The translations under genes were made by a program, and so were the position numbers. A stretch of 41,143 nt of DNA from contig DHWY01000002.1 of the NCBI GenBank assembly GCA_002413425.1, positions 19,027 to 60,169 of the forward strand, read 5' to 3'. The stretch comes from Candidatus Saccharibacteria bacterium UBA5170. Lineage in GTDB: Bacteria; Patescibacteriota; Saccharimonadia; Saccharimonadales; Saccharimonadaceae. The notes under the pieces are model-generated. The model did not search any database, was not told the origin of the DNA, and saw nothing but the letters and a program-made list of their open reading frames with translations. Position 1 is the first letter of the stretch. Each line of letters opens with the position of its first letter. Below are positions 40,037-41,143 of this stretch, one piece after another.

Positions 40037-41125
40037 ATGCAATCAGATGGAATTTATCCGGGAGTGGTAAGAGTCGGTCAACATACAAACTCTTTGCAAC
40101 CATCTGAATATATTATGGCTGTTGCAGTAAATCCCGATATCCATATGCCACTTTCCGGTGTAGCAAGAATAGTTACCAAAAGGCAGGGCGACGTGGCTAT
40201 AGCTGGATACGTCGATCACAGCGAGCTACATAAGGTAACGCGGACATACCCGGGACAGTGGAATGTTGGTAAGCAGTTAAGCATATCCGGTCTTGAAGAA
40301 AAAATACGGGCTATATACCCCGATAACACAGATTTTGTCGGCCTAGAAGATCCCGATATAGTAGTCGATACTGACGGAGTAATTCATTTATTCTTTACTA
40401 TTCCGTTTATAGGACCTACCAATAAAATCTACCTAGGTCACGCGAAGGGCAGCTCTCTAGACACACTCAAAATGCAAGAACCGGTCATGAGACCCCTTAA
40501 CACTACTACTTCCCATGGGGAGCCTTTTGTTCGCGGTTTCAAAGAGCTATGTCCATCACCACCCGACTCAACAGGCACAAGCCACCACTTGGTAGAATCC
40601 AACGACCTCTTGGAGTCAATCTCGTATTCGACAATTGCTATAACCAACGCGAAATCATTAGATGGTCCGTGGGAGTTTGCAGGGGACGTGGTTCATCCAG
40701 CCGAGCTAACAACAATATATGCGAAATATGTTAAAAATAACAATGCCTACGAATGGTGTGGCGAACACGTATCACCTTGTCGGTTAATACCAAAAGATTT
40801 CATAGTAAGCGATAGATATAGGATTGGCATATTAAACGGCCGAGAACGGTCGAAAGACGGCGTTTATGGCAAGTTCCGGCCTGGATTATTCCTCTATGAC
40901 CCAGAAACAGGAACGGTTCCCTGGGTTGACCCTTCTCCTTTATTTGACGATTTAAATGCACGGACAATTATCTTCGCCAGCGACTTAGTTGTGAACGAGA
41001 AAGTCATTGGTCGTCCTAGTACAATTACACTTATGACCCATATTGATGATTCATACTTACAGGAATATCAAATTAGTGCTTCTATAATCAAAAATCGTTT
41101 GCCTGCCTTTTTTACAAATAAATAG
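40037..41125 (+). CDS. Five-bladed beta-propeller glycosidase-like protein
   Basis: A 362-residue protein. The motif FVGLEDPDIVVDTDGVIHLF (about 99-118) with the ED(P) pair and a following FT matches the repeated blade signature of GH43/GH130/GH32-like beta-propeller enzymes, where an Asp or Glu in EDP contacts the sugar. Further blades contain SLDGPWEFAGDVVHP and GKFRPGLFLYDPETG. No signal peptide, so it is probably cytoplasmic; phosphorolysis of a mannoside (GH130-like) is possible but the family choice is uncertain. TTAGGAACA lies 7 nt before the ATG and a terminator directly follows the stop. Confidence 0.6.
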   Translation: MQSDGIYPGVVRVGQHTNSLQPSEYIMAVAVNPDIHMPLSGVARIVTKRQGDVAIAGYVDHSELHKVTRTYPGQWNVGKQLSISGLEEKIRAIYPDNTDFVGLEDPDIVVDTDGVIHLFFTIPFIGPTNKIYLGHAKGSSLDTLKMQEPVMRPLNTTTSHGEPFVRGFKELCPSPPDSTGTSHHLVESNDLLESISYSTIAITNAKSLDGPWEFAGDVVHPAELTTIYAKYVKNNNAYEWCGEHVSPCRLIPKDFIVSDRYRIGILNGRERSKDGVYGKFRPGLFLYDPETGTVPWVDPSPLFDDLNARTIIFASDLVVNEKVIGRPSTITLMTHIDDSYLQEYQISASIIKNRLPAFFTNK

Positions 41126-41143
41126 ACCCAAATAACGGGTCTA
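41123..41143 (+). terminator. Terminator stem at the window end
   Basis: TAGACCC (41123-41129) pairs with GGGTCTA (41137-41143) around a 7-nt loop. The stop codon lies within the stem. The window ends before any T run can be seen. Confidence 0.65.

Noticed and set aside
1..41143. UGA recoding (as in Gracilibacteria/Absconditabacteria)
   Set aside because: TGA ends several genes at the expected family length (for example 36411-37115 and the cupredoxin at 27044), so the standard code applies.
1..41143. CRISPR arrays, tRNA or rRNA genes, insertion sequences, prophage genes
   Set aside because: No regularly spaced repeats, no cloverleaf-like sequence and no transposase, integrase or phage structural motifs were seen on either strand by reading.

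Overview
The window looks like chromosome of a Candidatus Saccharibacteria (TM7 / Patescibacteria) relative. The evidence is compact single-domain gene versions, a DnaX and a RecR that have both lost their zinc-binding cysteines, a DUF4342 protein, and many lineage-type hypothetical proteins. TGA is used as a normal stop, so the recoded Gracilibacteria/Absconditabacteria are excluded. This lineage call is inference from gene content; no rRNA gene is present to confirm it. No tRNA, CRISPR array, intact insertion sequence or prophage was recognised.

Layout. (1) 0-8.6 kb, plus strand: core information processing, namely thymidine kinase, DnaX, DnaB, a GT-C-like membrane protein, YbaB, RecR, a DHH phosphoesterase and CysS. 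(2) 8.6-14.6 kb: AI-2E transporter, HxlR regulator, an OmpR-type two-component pair, a MacB-like export pair and a GreA-like factor. (3) 14.6-21.9 kb: a CtpE-like P-type ATPase, then three probable quinone-linked enzymes, NDH-2, class-2-type dihydroorotate dehydrogenase and a b6-type diheme cytochrome b. (4) 22-25 kb: envelope and hypothetical proteins (alpha/beta hydrolase, beta-helix membrane protein, pentapeptide protein, DUF4342). (5) 25-29.4 kb: a copper module with ArsR-YHS regulator, cupredoxin and CopA on one strand and a divergent HMA-SafE-cupredoxin fusion. (6) 29.4-33 kb: a heterodimeric ABC exporter. (7) 33-41 kb: a looser accessory region with a VIT1/CCC1 transporter, a decayed SDR tail, two near-identical 57-residue membrane proteins, a compact cobalamin-type riboswitch ahead of two unknown genes, a secreted Cys-containing protein, a MESH1-like HD hydrolase, a 3-hydroxybutyrate dehydrogenase-like SDR and a beta-propeller glycosidase-like protein.

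How it works together. The copper genes form a self-contained sensing and efflux unit whose operator lies on the regulator's -35 box. NDH-2, DHODH and cytochrome b could share a quinone pool that such a host-dependent cell would probably have to scavenge. About fourteen genes carry a -10 box only 6-11 nt upstream of the start codon, which implies leaderless mRNAs, while other genes have long leaders with strong Shine-Dalgarno sites.

The best candidate for an undescribed system is the cobalamin-type riboswitch at 35466-35598. Its 3' end can fold into two mutually exclusive hairpins, one of which buries the ribosome binding site of a two-gene operon of unknown function. Also notable are an in-frame 85-nt palindromic insertion in cysS and the duplicated 57-residue membrane proteins.
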